Made by a program: the position numbers and the translations under genes. A stretch of 64,000 bases of DNA from Ancylobacter vacuolatus. Lineage in GTDB: Bacteria; Pseudomonadota; Alphaproteobacteria; Rhizobiales; Xanthobacteraceae. Below the pieces are notes generated by a model. It had not been told where the DNA came from, did no database searches, and worked only from the letters and a program-made list of their open reading frames with translations. The stretch spans positions 62,001-126,000 of the forward strand of contig NZ_JAUSUH010000002.1 of assembly GCF_030813595.1 (NCBI RefSeq). The letters are read 5' to 3'. Within the stretch, counting starts at the first letter, position 1. Every line of letters starts with the position of its first letter. This document shows, in pieces, positions 45,621 through 55,164 of the stretch.

Positions 45621-47036
45621 ATGGTTTTTTCGTCCGTCACCTTCCTCTTCTATTTCCTGCCGGCGTTCCTGATCTGCTATTTCGCCACACCGGGGCTGCG
45701 GGCGCGCAACCTGGTGCTGCTGGCGTTCTCGCTGGTGTTCTATGCCTGGGGCGGGCTGGCCAATGTGATGGTGCTGGCGGTGTCCATCGTCGCCAACTAC
45801 GCCTTCGCCCTGCTGATCGACACCCGCACCGGGCCCTGGCGGCTGCGCATGCTGGGGCTGGCGGTGGCGCTGAACCTGTCCGGCCTGATCGCCTTCAAAT
45901 ATGCCGGCTTCCTCGCCGAAAACATCAACCTGCTGCTGCCGGCCGGCGCCCAGCTGCCGGTGGTGCATCTGCCACTGCCGCTCGGCATCTCCTTCTTCAC
46001 CTTCCACGCCATCTCCTATCTCGTCGACATCTATCGCGGGAAGGCGCGGGCCAATGGCCGCTTCGAGGAGATCGCGGTCTACATCACCATGTTCCCGCAG
46101 CTCGTCGCCGGCCCGATCGTGCGCTACTCCACCATCGCGCACCGCATCCGCGCGCGGCGCACCACGCTCGGGCGGGTGTCGGCCGGGCTGCGCATCTTCG
46201 TCATCGGCCTGTCCTGGAAGGTGCTGATCGCCGACGAGGTGGCGCCGCTGGTTGCCGTGGTGTTCGACAACACCACCGCCCCGAGCCTGGGCGAGGCCTG
46301 GATCGGGGTCTGCGCCTATGCGCTGCAGATCTATTTCGACTTCGGCGGCTATTCCAACATGGCGATCGGCCTCGCCATCGCGATGGGGCTGAAATTCCCG
46401 CGCAACTTCAATCTGCCCTATGGCGCGCTGTCGATCACCGATTTCTGGCGCCGCTGGCATATGAGCCTGTCGAGCTGGTTCCGCGACTATGTCTACATCC
46501 CGCTCGGCGGCAACCGGCGCGGCCATGTCTACACGGCGCTGAATCTCTGGACCGTGTTCCTGCTCTGCGGCCTGTGGCACGGGGCGAGCTGGACCTTCGT
46601 CATCTGGGGCGTCCATCACGGCAGCTTCCTGGTGCTGGAGCGCACCCGCGTCGGCGCCGCCCTGCGCGCCGCGCCGCGCCTAGTGAACCACGCCTATGTG
46701 CTGCTGGTGGTGCTCACCGGTTGGGTCTGGTTCCGGGCGGAGAGCCTGCCGCAGGCGATCGACCTGTTCGCCGGCCTTGCCGGCCTCAACGGGGTGGGCC
46801 CGCTCTCGGTCAATCTTCTGGCCGATCTGGAGCCGGTGACGATCGTCATCATGGTGCTGGCCTGGCCGCTCGCCATGTTCGGCCTGCCTCAGCCGCGCCC
46901 GAAGCGGCTCTCCGAGCGCGCGCGCCGCACCCTGTTCGGCATCACCGACACGGTGCTGATGGCGCTGCTGTTCGTGCTGTGCATCCTGTCGGTGGGGGCG
47001 GCGACCTATTCGCCCTTCCTGTATTTCCGGTTCTGA
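45621..47036 (+). CDS. MBOAT family O-acyltransferase, AlgI-like
   Basis: A 471-residue polytopic membrane-bound O-acyltransferase with about ten membrane segments. The two conserved histidines are H280 in FWRRWHMSLSSWFRDYVYIPLGG and H320 in LCGLWHGASWTF. Such proteins move acetyl groups from the cytoplasm across the inner membrane for O-acetylation of secreted polysaccharides or peptidoglycan-like polymers. It is followed after 14 bp by an AlgX/AlgJ-like transferase, forming a complete two-gene O-acetylation module. No polymer synthesis genes are nearby, so the acceptor is unknown. Confidence 0.93.
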   Translation: MVFSSVTFLFYFLPAFLICYFATPGLRARNLVLLAFSLVFYAWGGLANVMVLAVSIVANYAFALLIDTRTGPWRLRMLGLAVALNLSGLIAFKYAGFLAENINLLLPAGAQLPVVHLPLPLGISFFTFHAISYLVDIYRGKARANGRFEEIAVYITMFPQLVAGPIVRYSTIAHRIRARRTTLGRVSAGLRIFVIGLSWKVLIADEVAPLVAVVFDNTTAPSLGEAWIGVCAYALQIYFDFGGYSNMAIGLAIAMGLKFPRNFNLPYGALSITDFWRRWHMSLSSWFRDYVYIPLGGNRRGHVYTALNLWTVFLLCGLWHGASWTFVIWGVHHGSFLVLERTRVGAALRAAPRLVNHAYVLLVVLTGWVWFRAESLPQAIDLFAGLAGLNGVGPLSVNLLADLEPVTIVIMVLAWPLAMFGLPQPRPKRLSERARRTLFGITDTVLMALLFVLCILSVGAATYSPFLYFRF

Positions 47037-47050
47037 GGGGAGCGAGGACG

Positions 47051-48169
47051 ATGGCGCTGCTCATGGCTTTCCGCCGCTGGTGGGCGTTCGTCTTCGTCGC
47101 CCTCCTCGCCTTGCCCGCGCTCGGCCTGCTGCTGCCCGACCTGCCGGGGCCGATCCGCACCGTGCTGGCCCCGGAAGCGCGCTGGTGGGTGCACGCCTCC
47201 GAGCGGCTCGACCCCTACATCAACAATTCCTTCGGCTTCCGGGGCCCGGTGCTGGCCGCGCATCGCCGCTATCTGCGCTTCATCGGCTCGGCGCCGGGCA
47301 CGCGCGTGCTGGATGGCACGGATGGCAGCCTGTTCCTGCGCGACGACAACGCGCTGGAGCAGTCCATCGGCCAGCTGGTGCGCCCGCAGGCGGTGGAACG
47401 GCTGGCCATTCTCGCCCGCGAGCTGAAGGCGAAGATGGCGGCCATCGGCGGCACCTTCGTTCTCACCCTGGCGCCCAACGCCCATACCGCCCGCTTCGAG
47501 ATGCTGCCGGACTATATCCGCCAGCAGCGGCAGGCGCGCAGCGAATATGACCTCGTCGCCGCGCGGATGAAGCGGGACGGCATCACCTTCGTCGATCTGC
47601 GCCCCTTCCTCGCCGAGGCCGCGACGCAGGGCCCGATCTATTACCGCTACGACACCCATTGGAACGCGCGCGCGGCGCTGGCGGCGTTCAACGCCGTCAT
47701 GGCGGCGGCGGGACGGCCGCAGCTGGCCATCCCGGAATCGGAAGCCTTCGGCGCCACCCGGATACGCACGAGCGGCGATCTGCTCACCGTCGCCGGCATC
47801 ACCAGCCGCGAGCCGCCCGATGTCGAATATGTCTGGAAGCCGCCGCTGGCCGGCCCGCATGAGACCACGCCGCTGACCGGCATCGTCACCGCGCCGCCGC
47901 CGGAAAAGGACGATTACGGCTTCCACGCCTTCGCCACCGGCCATGCCGGGCCGCGCATCATGGTGGTGGGGGATTCCTTCACCCAGGGCTTCTGGTACAA
48001 TCCGCTGGTCTATCGCGCCTCGGCGGCGGTGTGGATCCACCATGCCGCCTGCGAGTTCGACCAGGGCATCATCGATCGCTTCAAGCCCGACATATTGATC
48101 TACGCCCCGACCGAACGCTTCCTCACCTGCAAGAACTGGAGCCGCACGCCGCTGCCCGCCGGCGGGTGA
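47051..48169 (+). CDS. AlgX/AlgJ-like SGNH-type O-acetyltransferase
   Basis: A 372-residue periplasmic protein anchored by one N-terminal membrane segment (about 9-29, WWAFVFVALLALPALGLLLP). The SGNH-like domain shows YDTHWN with the catalytic Asp-His pair (D201, H203) and the nucleophile Ser in VVGDSFTQGF (S309). It would take acetyl groups delivered by the AlgI-like partner and place them on a polymer. The start ATG at 47051 follows GGGGAGCGAGG, 14 bp after the previous stop; the same frame is open much further upstream across the AlgI-like gene, but only as an out-of-frame shadow. Confidence 0.9.
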   Translation: MALLMAFRRWWAFVFVALLALPALGLLLPDLPGPIRTVLAPEARWWVHASERLDPYINNSFGFRGPVLAAHRRYLRFIGSAPGTRVLDGTDGSLFLRDDNALEQSIGQLVRPQAVERLAILARELKAKMAAIGGTFVLTLAPNAHTARFEMLPDYIRQQRQARSEYDLVAARMKRDGITFVDLRPFLAEAATQGPIYYRYDTHWNARAALAAFNAVMAAAGRPQLAIPESEAFGATRIRTSGDLLTVAGITSREPPDVEYVWKPPLAGPHETTPLTGIVTAPPPEKDDYGFHAFATGHAGPRIMVVGDSFTQGFWYNPLVYRASAAVWIHHAACEFDQGIIDRFKPDILIYAPTERFLTCKNWSRTPLPAGG

Positions 48170-48257
48170 CGCCGACCTCCCGCCCTTGCCTCCAACCCTT
48201 GCCTCTTCACGCCGCCCGGCTCTAAAACGCGGCAGCTTTTCAGGCCGGATCACCGCC

Positions 48258-48791
48258 ATGCCCCTCTCCCGCGACGACCTCCTCGCCCGGCTCGCCGAAC
48301 TCGGAATTCCCACGCGCACCGTCGAGCATCCGCCGCTGTTCACGGTGGAGGATTCGCAGGCCCTGCGCGGCGACATTGCCGGCGGCCACACCAAGAACCT
48401 GTTCCTCAAGGACAAGAAGGGGAACCTGTTCCTCGTCGTGGTCGAGGAGGAGACACGGGTCGACCTCAAGAATCTGCACGTGCCGCTGGGCGCGGCGAGC
48501 AAGCTCTCCTTCGGCAGCGCCGAGCTCTTGGAAGAGGTGCTGGGCGTGAAGCCCGGCGCCGTTACCGCCTTCGGCCCGGTCAATGATACGCAGGGCCGCG
48601 TCACCGTCGTGCTCGACGCCGAGCTGATGGCGCATGAGGCGATCAATTGCCATCCGCTGGTCAACACCGCCACCACCACCCTTGCCAGCGCCGACCTCGT
48701 CCGCTTCCTGCGCGCCACCGGGCATGAGCCGCTGGTGCTGGCGGTACCCCGGCGCAGCGAGGCGGGGGAGCCCGCCACCGCCGAGAGCTGA
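48258..48791 (+). CDS. YbaK/ProX-type prolyl-tRNA editing protein
   Basis: A 177-residue YbaK-fold protein that clears misacylated Ala- or Cys-tRNA(Pro) in trans. The fold signature is seen in the conserved AGGHTKNLFLKDKKGNLFLVV segment (lysine of the active site), LSFGSAELLEEVLGVKPGAVTAFG and the closing NCHPLVNTATTTLASADLVRFL. The frame is open to 48186, but the ATG at 48258 (MPLSRDD) begins the conserved protein. Stand-alone proteins of this length in alphaproteobacteria are usually of the ProXp-ala type; specificity is not provable here. It precedes the thioredoxin-like gene by about 70 bp. Confidence 0.9.
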   Translation: MPLSRDDLLARLAELGIPTRTVEHPPLFTVEDSQALRGDIAGGHTKNLFLKDKKGNLFLVVVEEETRVDLKNLHVPLGAASKLSFGSAELLEEVLGVKPGAVTAFGPVNDTQGRVTVVLDAELMAHEAINCHPLVNTATTTLASADLVRFLRATGHEPLVLAVPRRSEAGEPATAES

Positions 48792-48862
48792 ACGCCCCGT
48801 TGCATTCGCGGCGCGGCAGACCATTTTAGACGCCGAGCACAGCCCTATTGCGAGGACGACCC

Positions 48863-49789
48863 ATGTTGCTGAACCAGCCCTCCTCCCCCGCCGGCAAGGG
48901 CGACGCGCCGGGCGGTGACGATGTGGTGATGGATGTCACCACCAAGAGCTTCATGAAGGACGTGGTCGAGGAATCGCGCCAGCGCCCGGTGCTGGTCGAT
49001 TTCTGGGCCCCCTGGTGCGGCCCGTGCCGCCAGCTGACCCCTGTCATCGAGAAGGTGGTGCGCGCGGCCAAGGGCAAGGTCCGCCTCGCCAAGATGAACA
49101 CGGACGAGCACCCCGCCGTCGCCCAGCAGCTCGGCATCCAGTCGCTGCCCACCGTCTATGCCTTCGTCAACGGCCAGCCGGTCGACGGCTTCATGGGCGC
49201 GCAGCCGGAGGCGCAGATCAAGGCGCTGGTCGACAAGCTCGTCGCTGCCGCGGGCGGGGGCAACGACATCGCGGATATCCTCGCCAGCGGCGAGGCGGCC
49301 CTGGCCGAGGGCGATCTTGTCGGCGCGGCGGAAATCTTCGCCGCCGTTCTGGGCGAGGAGCCGGCCAATCTCGCCGCCATTGCCGGCCTTGCCCGCACCG
49401 AGCTTGCCGCCGGCAATCTCGAACAGGCGAGGGCCACCCTCGCTCTGGCGCCCGAGGCGGCCGCCAATGACAGCGCCCTCACCGCCGTCCGCGCCGCCAT
49501 CGATCTGGAAGAGGCGGCAAGCGCGCTCGGCGACGTGAAGGAGCTGGAGGCCAAGGTCGCCGCCAACCCGCTCGACCACCAGGCCCGCTTCGATCTCGCC
49601 GTGGCGCTGAGCGCCCGGGGCAAGCGCGAGGAGGCGGTCGACCATCTGCTCTCCATCGTCCGCAAGGACCGCGCCTGGAACGAGGACGGCGCGCGCAAGC
49701 AGCTGGTGCAGTTCTTCGAAGCCTGGGGGCCGACCGACGAGCACACCCTCGCCGGCCGCCGCCGCCTGTCCTCTCTGCTCTTCGCCTGA
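48863..49789 (+). CDS. Thioredoxin-domain protein with C-terminal TPR-like region (YbbN/CnoX type)
   Basis: A 308-residue protein. Residues about 20-130 are a thioredoxin domain with the active-site motif WCGPC at 51-55 and the cis-Pro segment SLPTVYAF. Residues about 150-305 form helical TPR-like repeats (EALAEGDLVGAAEIFAAVLGEEPANLAAIAGLARTELAAGNL...). This layout is that of E. coli CnoX (YbbN), a chaperone-holdase that protects substrates for GroEL; unlike that protein, this one keeps both Cys, as in many alphaproteobacteria. Start at ATG 48863, preceded by GAGGACG; a TTG at 48848 is possible but less likely. Confidence 0.92.
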   Translation: MLLNQPSSPAGKGDAPGGDDVVMDVTTKSFMKDVVEESRQRPVLVDFWAPWCGPCRQLTPVIEKVVRAAKGKVRLAKMNTDEHPAVAQQLGIQSLPTVYAFVNGQPVDGFMGAQPEAQIKALVDKLVAAAGGGNDIADILASGEAALAEGDLVGAAEIFAAVLGEEPANLAAIAGLARTELAAGNLEQARATLALAPEAAANDSALTAVRAAIDLEEAASALGDVKELEAKVAANPLDHQARFDLAVALSARGKREEAVDHLLSIVRKDRAWNEDGARKQLVQFFEAWGPTDEHTLAGRRRLSSLLFA

Positions 49790-49820
49790 CGCCGGCGGGG
49801 GTGCCCCCCGCCACCGCCAA

Positions 49821-49856
49821 AAGTCGCGCCAGAAGTCGCGCCACAAGTCGCGCAAG
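49821..49856 (+). repeat. Three 12-bp direct repeats upstream of the LON-domain gene
   Basis: AAGTCGCGCCAG, AAGTCGCGCCAC and AAGTCGCGCAAG follow one another without gaps at 49821-49856. The third copy runs directly into the AAGGA ribosome binding site of the LON-domain gene (start 49864). Confidence 0.75.
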
Positions 49857-49863
49857 GAACGTA

Positions 49864-50541
49864 ATGGCGATCAACAAACCCTATACCGACCCGTCCGAGC
49901 TGGCGCCCATCATCCCGCTCTTCCCGCTGGAGGGCGCGCTGCTGCTGCCGCGCTGCCAGCTGCCGCTCAACGTGTTCGAGCCGCGCTATGTCGCGATGAT
50001 CGACGCCGCTCTGGCCGGCAACCGGCTGATCGGCATCATCCAGACCGCGCTGGATCAGCCCGCGCTCGCCGTGCCCGGCGCGCCGGAAATCGTCGCGGTC
50101 GGCTGCGTCGGCCGCATCACCGAGATCGCCGAGAGCGGCGACGGGCGCTATCTGTTGAATCTGAGCGGCATTGCCCGGTTCAAGGTGGTGGCGGAGGTCG
50201 ATTCCGGCACGCCGTTCCGGCAGGCCAAGGTCGACTATGAGCCCTTCCGCGCCGATTTCACCCCCAATGCCGGCGCCGAGGCGGTGGATCGCGGCACGTT
50301 GTTACGCACGCTGGCCGATTATCTCGACGCCAACCGGCTGGAAGCGGACTGGAAGAGCATCAAGGACGCGCCGAACGAGGCGCTGGTCAACGCGCTTGCC
50401 ATGATGGCGCCCTTCGGCCCGCGCGAGAAGCAGGCGCTGCTGGAAGCGCCCAGCCTCGCCTCGCGCGCCGAAATGCTGATCGCCGTCACCCAGATGACGA
50501 TGGCCCGCACCGGCGGCGAGGGCGACGGCACGCTGCAATAG
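49864..50541 (+). CDS. LON N-terminal domain (substrate-binding) protein
   Basis: A 225-residue protein consisting only of a Lon N-terminal (PUA-like) domain without the ATPase or protease parts: IIPLFPLEGALLLPRCQLPLNVFEPRYVAMIDAAL near 17-50, then VGCVGRITEIAESGDGRYLLNLSGIARFKVV near 80-110. Function is unknown, perhaps a recognition adaptor. ATG at 49864 follows AAGGAACGTA; a GTG at 49801 in the same frame lies in a low-complexity tandem repeat and is not preferred. In other alphaproteobacteria a trm112 gene commonly follows; here it is about 6 kb away. Confidence 0.88.
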   Translation: MAINKPYTDPSELAPIIPLFPLEGALLLPRCQLPLNVFEPRYVAMIDAALAGNRLIGIIQTALDQPALAVPGAPEIVAVGCVGRITEIAESGDGRYLLNLSGIARFKVVAEVDSGTPFRQAKVDYEPFRADFTPNAGAEAVDRGTLLRTLADYLDANRLEADWKSIKDAPNEALVNALAMMAPFGPREKQALLEAPSLASRAEMLIAVTQMTMARTGGEGDGTLQ

Positions 50542-50577
50542 CGGGCGGGCGCACCTTGCCGGCGAGCAAAGGCATGG

Positions 50578-50668
50578 ATGGCCGGGCCAAGCCCGGCCAT
50601 GACGTTGTTTGGGCCTCAAGGCGCGGACAAGGCGATCACCGTCATCCCCGGGCCTGGCCCGGGCATCC
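50578..50668. repeat. Two adjacent intergenic palindromes
   Basis: ATGGCCGGGC-CAA-GCCCGGCCAT at 50578-50600 is a perfect 10-bp hairpin, and ATCCCCGGG-CCTGG-CCCGGGCAT near 50644-50666 is an 8/9-bp one. They lie between the convergent LON-domain and RND genes, where bidirectional termination or a mobile palindrome would be expected. Confidence 0.6.
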
Positions 50669-50701
50669 ACGACGTCCTGCCGGCTGGCACACGGCGCCAC
50701 C

Positions 50702-53700
50702 TCACTCCGCCGCCATCGGCGGGCGCGGCGTCGAGTGCGGGCCGGCATCGACCGCGTGCAGCCCCGGGCGCACCACCGGGTCGGCGTGGTGTGCGTCCTC
50801 CTCGTCGCGGGCGCCGATGAAGCGGCCGAAGATCCGCGCCATCAGCCGGCCGAGATCGTCCATCAGCGTGAACACCGCCGGCACGAACACCAGCGAGAGC
50901 ACGGTGGAGGCGATGAGCCCGCCGATCACGGCGATCGCCATCGGCGCGCGGAACGTGCCGCCCTCGCCCAGCCCCAGCGCCGACGGCATCATCCCCGCCA
51001 CCATGGCGATGGTGGTCATGACGATGGGCTGCGCGCGCTTGCGGCCGGCGTCGATCAGCGCCGTGGTGCGGTCGACACCGGCATGCACCGCCTCAATGGC
51101 GAAATCGACCAGCAGGATGGTGTTCTTGGTCACGATGCCCATCAGCATCAGGAAGCCGATCACGACCGGCAGCGTCATGGCGTTGTGGGTGACGAGCAGC
51201 GCGATGAAGGCGCCGCCCACCGACAGCGGCAGGGCGATCAGGATGGTGATGGGCTGCAGCACATTGGCGAACAGCAGCACCAGCACCGCCAGCACCATCA
51301 TCACGCCGGCGGCCATGGCGGTGGCAAAGCCGCCAAACACCTCGGCCATGATCTCGGCGTCGCCGGTTTCCTTCAGCACCACGCTGGCCGGCAGGCTCTT
51401 CGCACCCGGCAGGGCATAGACCTCCGCCAGTGCCTCGCCGAGCTGCGTCTCGCCGGCAAGGTCCGCCTCGATGGCGACCCGGCGGGCGCGGTCATAGCGG
51501 TTGAGGCTGGAAGGGCCGGTGCCGAAGGAGATGTCGGCCACCGAGAGCAGCGGCACCGACGCGCCGGCCGCCGTGCGCACCTTCAGCGTCTCGAAGGTGG
51601 AGAGGTCGGCGCGCGCCTTCTCGTCGAGCTGCACCCGGATCGGGATCTGCCGGTCGCCGGCGGAGAATTTGGCGAGGTTCTGCGACACGTCGCCCAGCGT
51701 GGCGATCCGCACCGTCTGGGCGATATCGGCCACCGACACGCCCATTTCCGCCGCTTCCGCCAGCTTGGGCACCACGCGCAGTTCCGGCCGCTCCAGCGCC
51801 GCCGAGGTCTGGACGTTGGAGAGCCCCTTCACCTTCTCGCGGATCTCGCGTTCCAGCTCCAGCGCCTTGGCCTCCACCAGCGCGCCGTCCGAGCCGGAGA
51901 GAATGACGGTGAATTCGCGCCCGCCGGGACCGGCACCGCCCGAGGCGCCGAAATTGAAGCGCAGGTCGGGAATGCGCGCGATCTCCTCGCGCAGGCGCAT
52001 CTCGAACTCTTTCTGCGTCGCCGCGCGCTCGGCGCGCGGCACCAGATTGACGATGATCGTCGCCTTGCGGACCTCGCCGCCACTGCTGACCCCCTCCCCG
52101 GCCGAGCCCGAGCCGGCGGTGGCGAAGACGCTGGCCACTTCGGGCTGCGCCTTCAGCAGGACGGCGATCTCGTCCACCGCCTCGCGGGTGGATTCCAGCG
52201 TCGCCCCCGGCGGCAGCTCCAGCGCCAGCACCGAGCGCGACACATCGGCATTGGGAATGAAGCCGGAGGGCAGCAGGGTCGAGAGCCACATCGAGCCGAT
52301 GAACAGCACGATACCCGCCGCCACCGTCAGAAACCGGTAGCGGATCGAGCGGTGCAGCAGCGCGACATAGGCGCGCTTCAGCCAGCCATCGGGCTTTTCG
52401 CGATGGCCGAGATCGCGCATGAAATAGGCCGCGAGCATCGGCGTCAGCAGCCGCGCCACCAGCAGCGAGAACAGCACCGCCACCGCCACCGTGATGCCGA
52501 ACTGGCGGAAATACTGGCCGGCGATGCCGCCCATGAAGCTGACCGGCAGGAACACCGCGACGATGGTCAGCGTGGTCGCCACCACGGCGAGGCCGATCTC
52601 GTCGGCGGCGTCGATAGCGGCGCGATAGGCGGATTTGCCCATCCGCATATGGCGCACGATGTTCTCGATCTCGACGATGGCGTCGTCGACCAGAATGCCG
52701 GTGACCAGCGTCACCGCGAGCAGGCTCACCCCGTTCAGCGAGAAGCCGAGCATGTCCATCACCCAGAAGGTGGGCAGGATGGAGAGCGGAATCGCCGTCG
52801 CGGTGATGATGGTGGCGCGCCAGTCGCGCAGGAACAGCATGACGACGATCACCGCCAGCACCGCGCCCTCGATCAGCGTGTGCATGGCGGAGGTATAGTC
52901 CGCCTCGGTGTATTTCACCGTCGAATCGATCAGCGTGATCGAGACGTCGGGATGGCGCCTCTCCAGGTCGCGCAGCGCCTGCGCCGTGCTCTCGGCCACC
53001 ACCACGTCGGAAAAGCCCTTGGCGCGGTAGACGCCGAAGGCCACGACAGGCATGCCGTCGAGCCGGGCGAAGATGCGCGGCTCGGCCGCCCCGTCGGTGA
53101 CGGTGCCGAGATCGGCCAGGCGCACATGGCGCGAGGCCCCGCCCCCGCTCGCCGGCAGGGCGATGCGGGTCTCGGCGAGACCGGCCACCGTGGTGGCGCC
53201 GCCGAGCGTGCGGACGGATTGCTCCTGGGTGCCGATTTCACCGCGCCCGCCGGCGAGGTCGACATTGGTGGCGGCGAGCTGGCGGTTCACATCCGCCGCC
53301 GTCACGCCGAGCGCCGCCAGCTTGTCGGGGTCGAGCGAGATGCGGATCTCGCGCTCGACGCCGCCCTCGCGCTTCACCTGGGCGACGCCGCGCACGCCCT
53401 GCAGCGCCCGCACCAGCGTGTCGTCGACGAACCAGGACAGTTCCTCCGGCGTCATCGCCGGGGCGGAGGCGGCATAGGTGACGATGGCCATGCCTTCGAC
53501 ATCGACGCGCTGGACCAGCGGTTCCTCGATATCCTGCGGCAAATCGGTGCGGACTTTGGTCACCGCGTCGCGCACATCATTCACGGCGCGGTCGACCTGT
53601 GTCTCCAGCTGGAACTCGACCACGGTGAGGGAGGAACCCTCGGTAATGGTGGAGGAGATGTGCTTCACCCCCTGAACGCCGGCGATCGAGGTCTCGACGA

Positions 53701-53902
53701 TCTTGGTCACCTGCGACTCAAGCTCGCTCGGCGCGGCGCCGGGCTGGGTGATGGCGACGGAGACGATCGGCACGTCGATATTCGGCATGCGGGTGATCGG
53801 CAGCCGGTCGAAGGTGTAGAGGCCGATCGCGGTCAGCACCACGAACAGCACGATCGAGGGCACCGGCTTGCGGATCGCCCAGGCGGAGACGTTGAGAGCC
53901 AT
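50702..53902 (-). CDS. Efflux RND transporter permease (AcrB/MexF-type, HAE1 family)
   Basis: A 1066-residue inner-membrane proton-driven pump with twelve predicted membrane segments and two large periplasmic loops. N-terminal [36 protein letters not shown] is typical of the family; the central TM4 proton-relay segment [26 protein letters not shown] carries the double Asp. It would export hydrophobic or amphipathic drugs together with the adaptor encoded upstream and a TolC-like outer-membrane channel, which is not in the window. Its ATG overlaps the adaptor stop by one base (TAATG). Substrates cannot be predicted. Confidence 0.95.
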   Translation of the reverse strand: MALNVSAWAIRKPVPSIVLFVVLTAIGLYTFDRLPITRMPNIDVPIVSVAITQPGAAPSELESQVTKIVETSIAGVQGVKHISSTITEGSSLTVVEFQLETQVDRAVNDVRDAVTKVRTDLPQDIEEPLVQRVDVEGMAIVTYAASAPAMTPEELSWFVDDTLVRALQGVRGVAQVKREGGVEREIRISLDPDKLAALGVTAADVNRQLAATNVDLAGGRGEIGTQEQSVRTLGGATTVAGLAETRIALPASGGGASRHVRLADLGTVTDGAAEPRIFARLDGMPVVAFGVYRAKGFSDVVVAESTAQALRDLERRHPDVSITLIDSTVKYTEADYTSAMHTLIEGAVLAVIVVMLFLRDWRATIITATAIPLSILPTFWVMDMLGFSLNGVSLLAVTLVTGILVDDAIVEIENIVRHMRMGKSAYRAAIDAADEIGLAVVATTLTIVAVFLPVSFMGGIAGQYFRQFGITVAVAVLFSLLVARLLTPMLAAYFMRDLGHREKPDGWLKRAYVALLHRSIRYRFLTVAAGIVLFIGSMWLSTLLPSGFIPNADVSRSVLALELPPGATLESTREAVDEIAVLLKAQPEVASVFATAGSGSAGEGVSSGGEVRKATIIVNLVPRAERAATQKEFEMRLREEIARIPDLRFNFGASGGAGPGGREFTVILSGSDGALVEAKALELEREIREKVKGLSNVQTSAALERPELRVVPKLAEAAEMGVSVADIAQTVRIATLGDVSQNLAKFSAGDRQIPIRVQLDEKARADLSTFETLKVRTAAGASVPLLSVADISFGTGPSSLNRYDRARRVAIEADLAGETQLGEALAEVYALPGAKSLPASVVLKETGDAEIMAEVFGGFATAMAAGVMMVLAVLVLLFANVLQPITILIALPLSVGGAFIALLVTHNAMTLPVVIGFLMLMGIVTKNTILLVDFAIEAVHAGVDRTTALIDAGRKRAQPIVMTTIAMVAGMMPSALGLGEGGTFRAPMAIAVIGGLIASTVLSLVFVPAVFTLMDDLGRLMARIFGRFIGARDEEDAHHADPVVRPGLHAVDAGPHSTPRPPMAAE

Positions 53903-55164
53903 TACACGCCTCCCTTGGCCGGGTCGGCGGCCAGCGGCACCGGGGTCACCCGGTCGCCATCGCGCAGGAAGCCGCCGGCGCGGGCGACGACGCTCTCGCC
54001 CTCGCGCACCCCGTCGGTGATCTCGACCACGCCGTCGCCCTGCAGTCCGATCTTCACCGGCCGGCGGCGCACCGTGTCACCCTCGACCACGAGCACGAAA
54101 ATCCCATCGGCGGCGAACTGCACCGCCGATTGCGGCAGCGCCACGCCCTGGTGGCGGGCGATCTCGATCACGCCCCTGCCATAGGCGCCCGGGCGCAGGC
54201 GCGGGTCTTCCGGCAGCGCCACCGCGACACGGGCGAGGCGGGTGGCGACATCGACCTTGGCGCCGACCAGGCGCACCGTGCCATCCAGCGGCGTGTCGAA
54301 GCCGGCCGGCAGCACCGCGACCTTGAGGCCCGGCACCACCCGCGGCAGCGCCGATTCCGGCACTTCGGCGTCGAGATCGATGGCGCCGTCCTTGACGATG
54401 CGGAACAGCGGCTCGCTATTGGCCGAGAGCACAATGGCGCCGACGCGGGCCGAGCGGGCCGAGACGATGCCGGCCTGCGGCGCGGTGATCTCGGTGCGGG
54501 CGAGCCGCACCTCGATCTCGTCGCGCGTGGCCTTGATCTGGGCCGCTTCGGCCTCGGCGGCCGTCACCATTTCCTCCGCCGCCGTCACCTGGGCGGTGGA
54601 CACCTTCACCGCGCGCTCGCGCTGGTCCAGCACCTCCTGCGAGGTGGCGCCGGTCTTGATCAGGGTGCGGGCGCGCTCGACGGCGGCATCCGCCTCGGTC
54701 AGCTGCGCCAGCATCTGCTGCAGCTGCGCCTTCTGCTGGGCGATGGCGGCCTGCGCCTTGGCGGCATTGGCGGTGTTCTGGGCGAGCAGCGTCTCCAGCA
54801 TGTCGCGCGAGAGGCGCGCCATCACCTGGCCCTGCTCGACCCGGTCGCCTTCCTCCACCAGGATGTCGGTGATCTGGTAGCCGTCGATCTGCGGGCCGAC
54901 CATGATCTCCTCCCGCGCCACCAGCGTGCCGGTGACGGGCAGCCGCTCCACCACCTCGCGCACGGTGGCGGGCACCACGGAGATGGTGATGCCCTTGACC
55001 TCGTTCGGCGCCGGGGTGGCCACCTCGGCCTGGGCCGGCTCGGAAAGGCTCAGCCCGGCGGCGATCCGGTCCCGGAAGGCATAGCCGGCAAGGCCGACGA
55101 CCACGGCGGTCATGGTGAGGGCGAGCGCGATACGCCCGCGAAAGGAGGCCGGCTTGACGGTCAT
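53902..55164 (-). CDS. Efflux RND transporter periplasmic adaptor subunit
   Basis: A 420-residue membrane-fusion protein. One N-terminal membrane anchor (about 10-30), the first lipoyl half VGPQIDGYQITDILVEEGDRVEQGQVMARL near 85-115, a long helical hairpin (about 120-210), and the second lipoyl half plus beta-barrel (AGIVSARSARVGAIVLSANSEPLFRIV). It bridges the pump to the outer-membrane factor. It lies between tetR (four-base overlap) and the pump gene (one-base overlap), so all three form one operon under the tetR promoter. Confidence 0.94.
   Translation of the reverse strand: MTVKPASFRGRIALALTMTAVVVGLAGYAFRDRIAAGLSLSEPAQAEVATPAPNEVKGITISVVPATVREVVERLPVTGTLVAREEIMVGPQIDGYQITDILVEEGDRVEQGQVMARLSRDMLETLLAQNTANAAKAQAAIAQQKAQLQQMLAQLTEADAAVERARTLIKTGATSQEVLDQRERAVKVSTAQVTAAEEMVTAAEAEAAQIKATRDEIEVRLARTEITAPQAGIVSARSARVGAIVLSANSEPLFRIVKDGAIDLDAEVPESALPRVVPGLKVAVLPAGFDTPLDGTVRLVGAKVDVATRLARVAVALPEDPRLRPGAYGRGVIEIARHQGVALPQSAVQFAADGIFVLVVEGDTVRRRPVKIGLQGDGVVEITDGVREGESVVARAGGFLRDGDRVTPVPLAADPAKGGV

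Noticed and set aside
50609-54184. Very long plus-strand open frame, about 1190 codons, opposite the RND pump
   Set aside because: It is antisense to a clearly conserved pump gene and its translation is His/Arg/Asp-rich low-complexity sequence, the standard shadow of GC-rich coding DNA.
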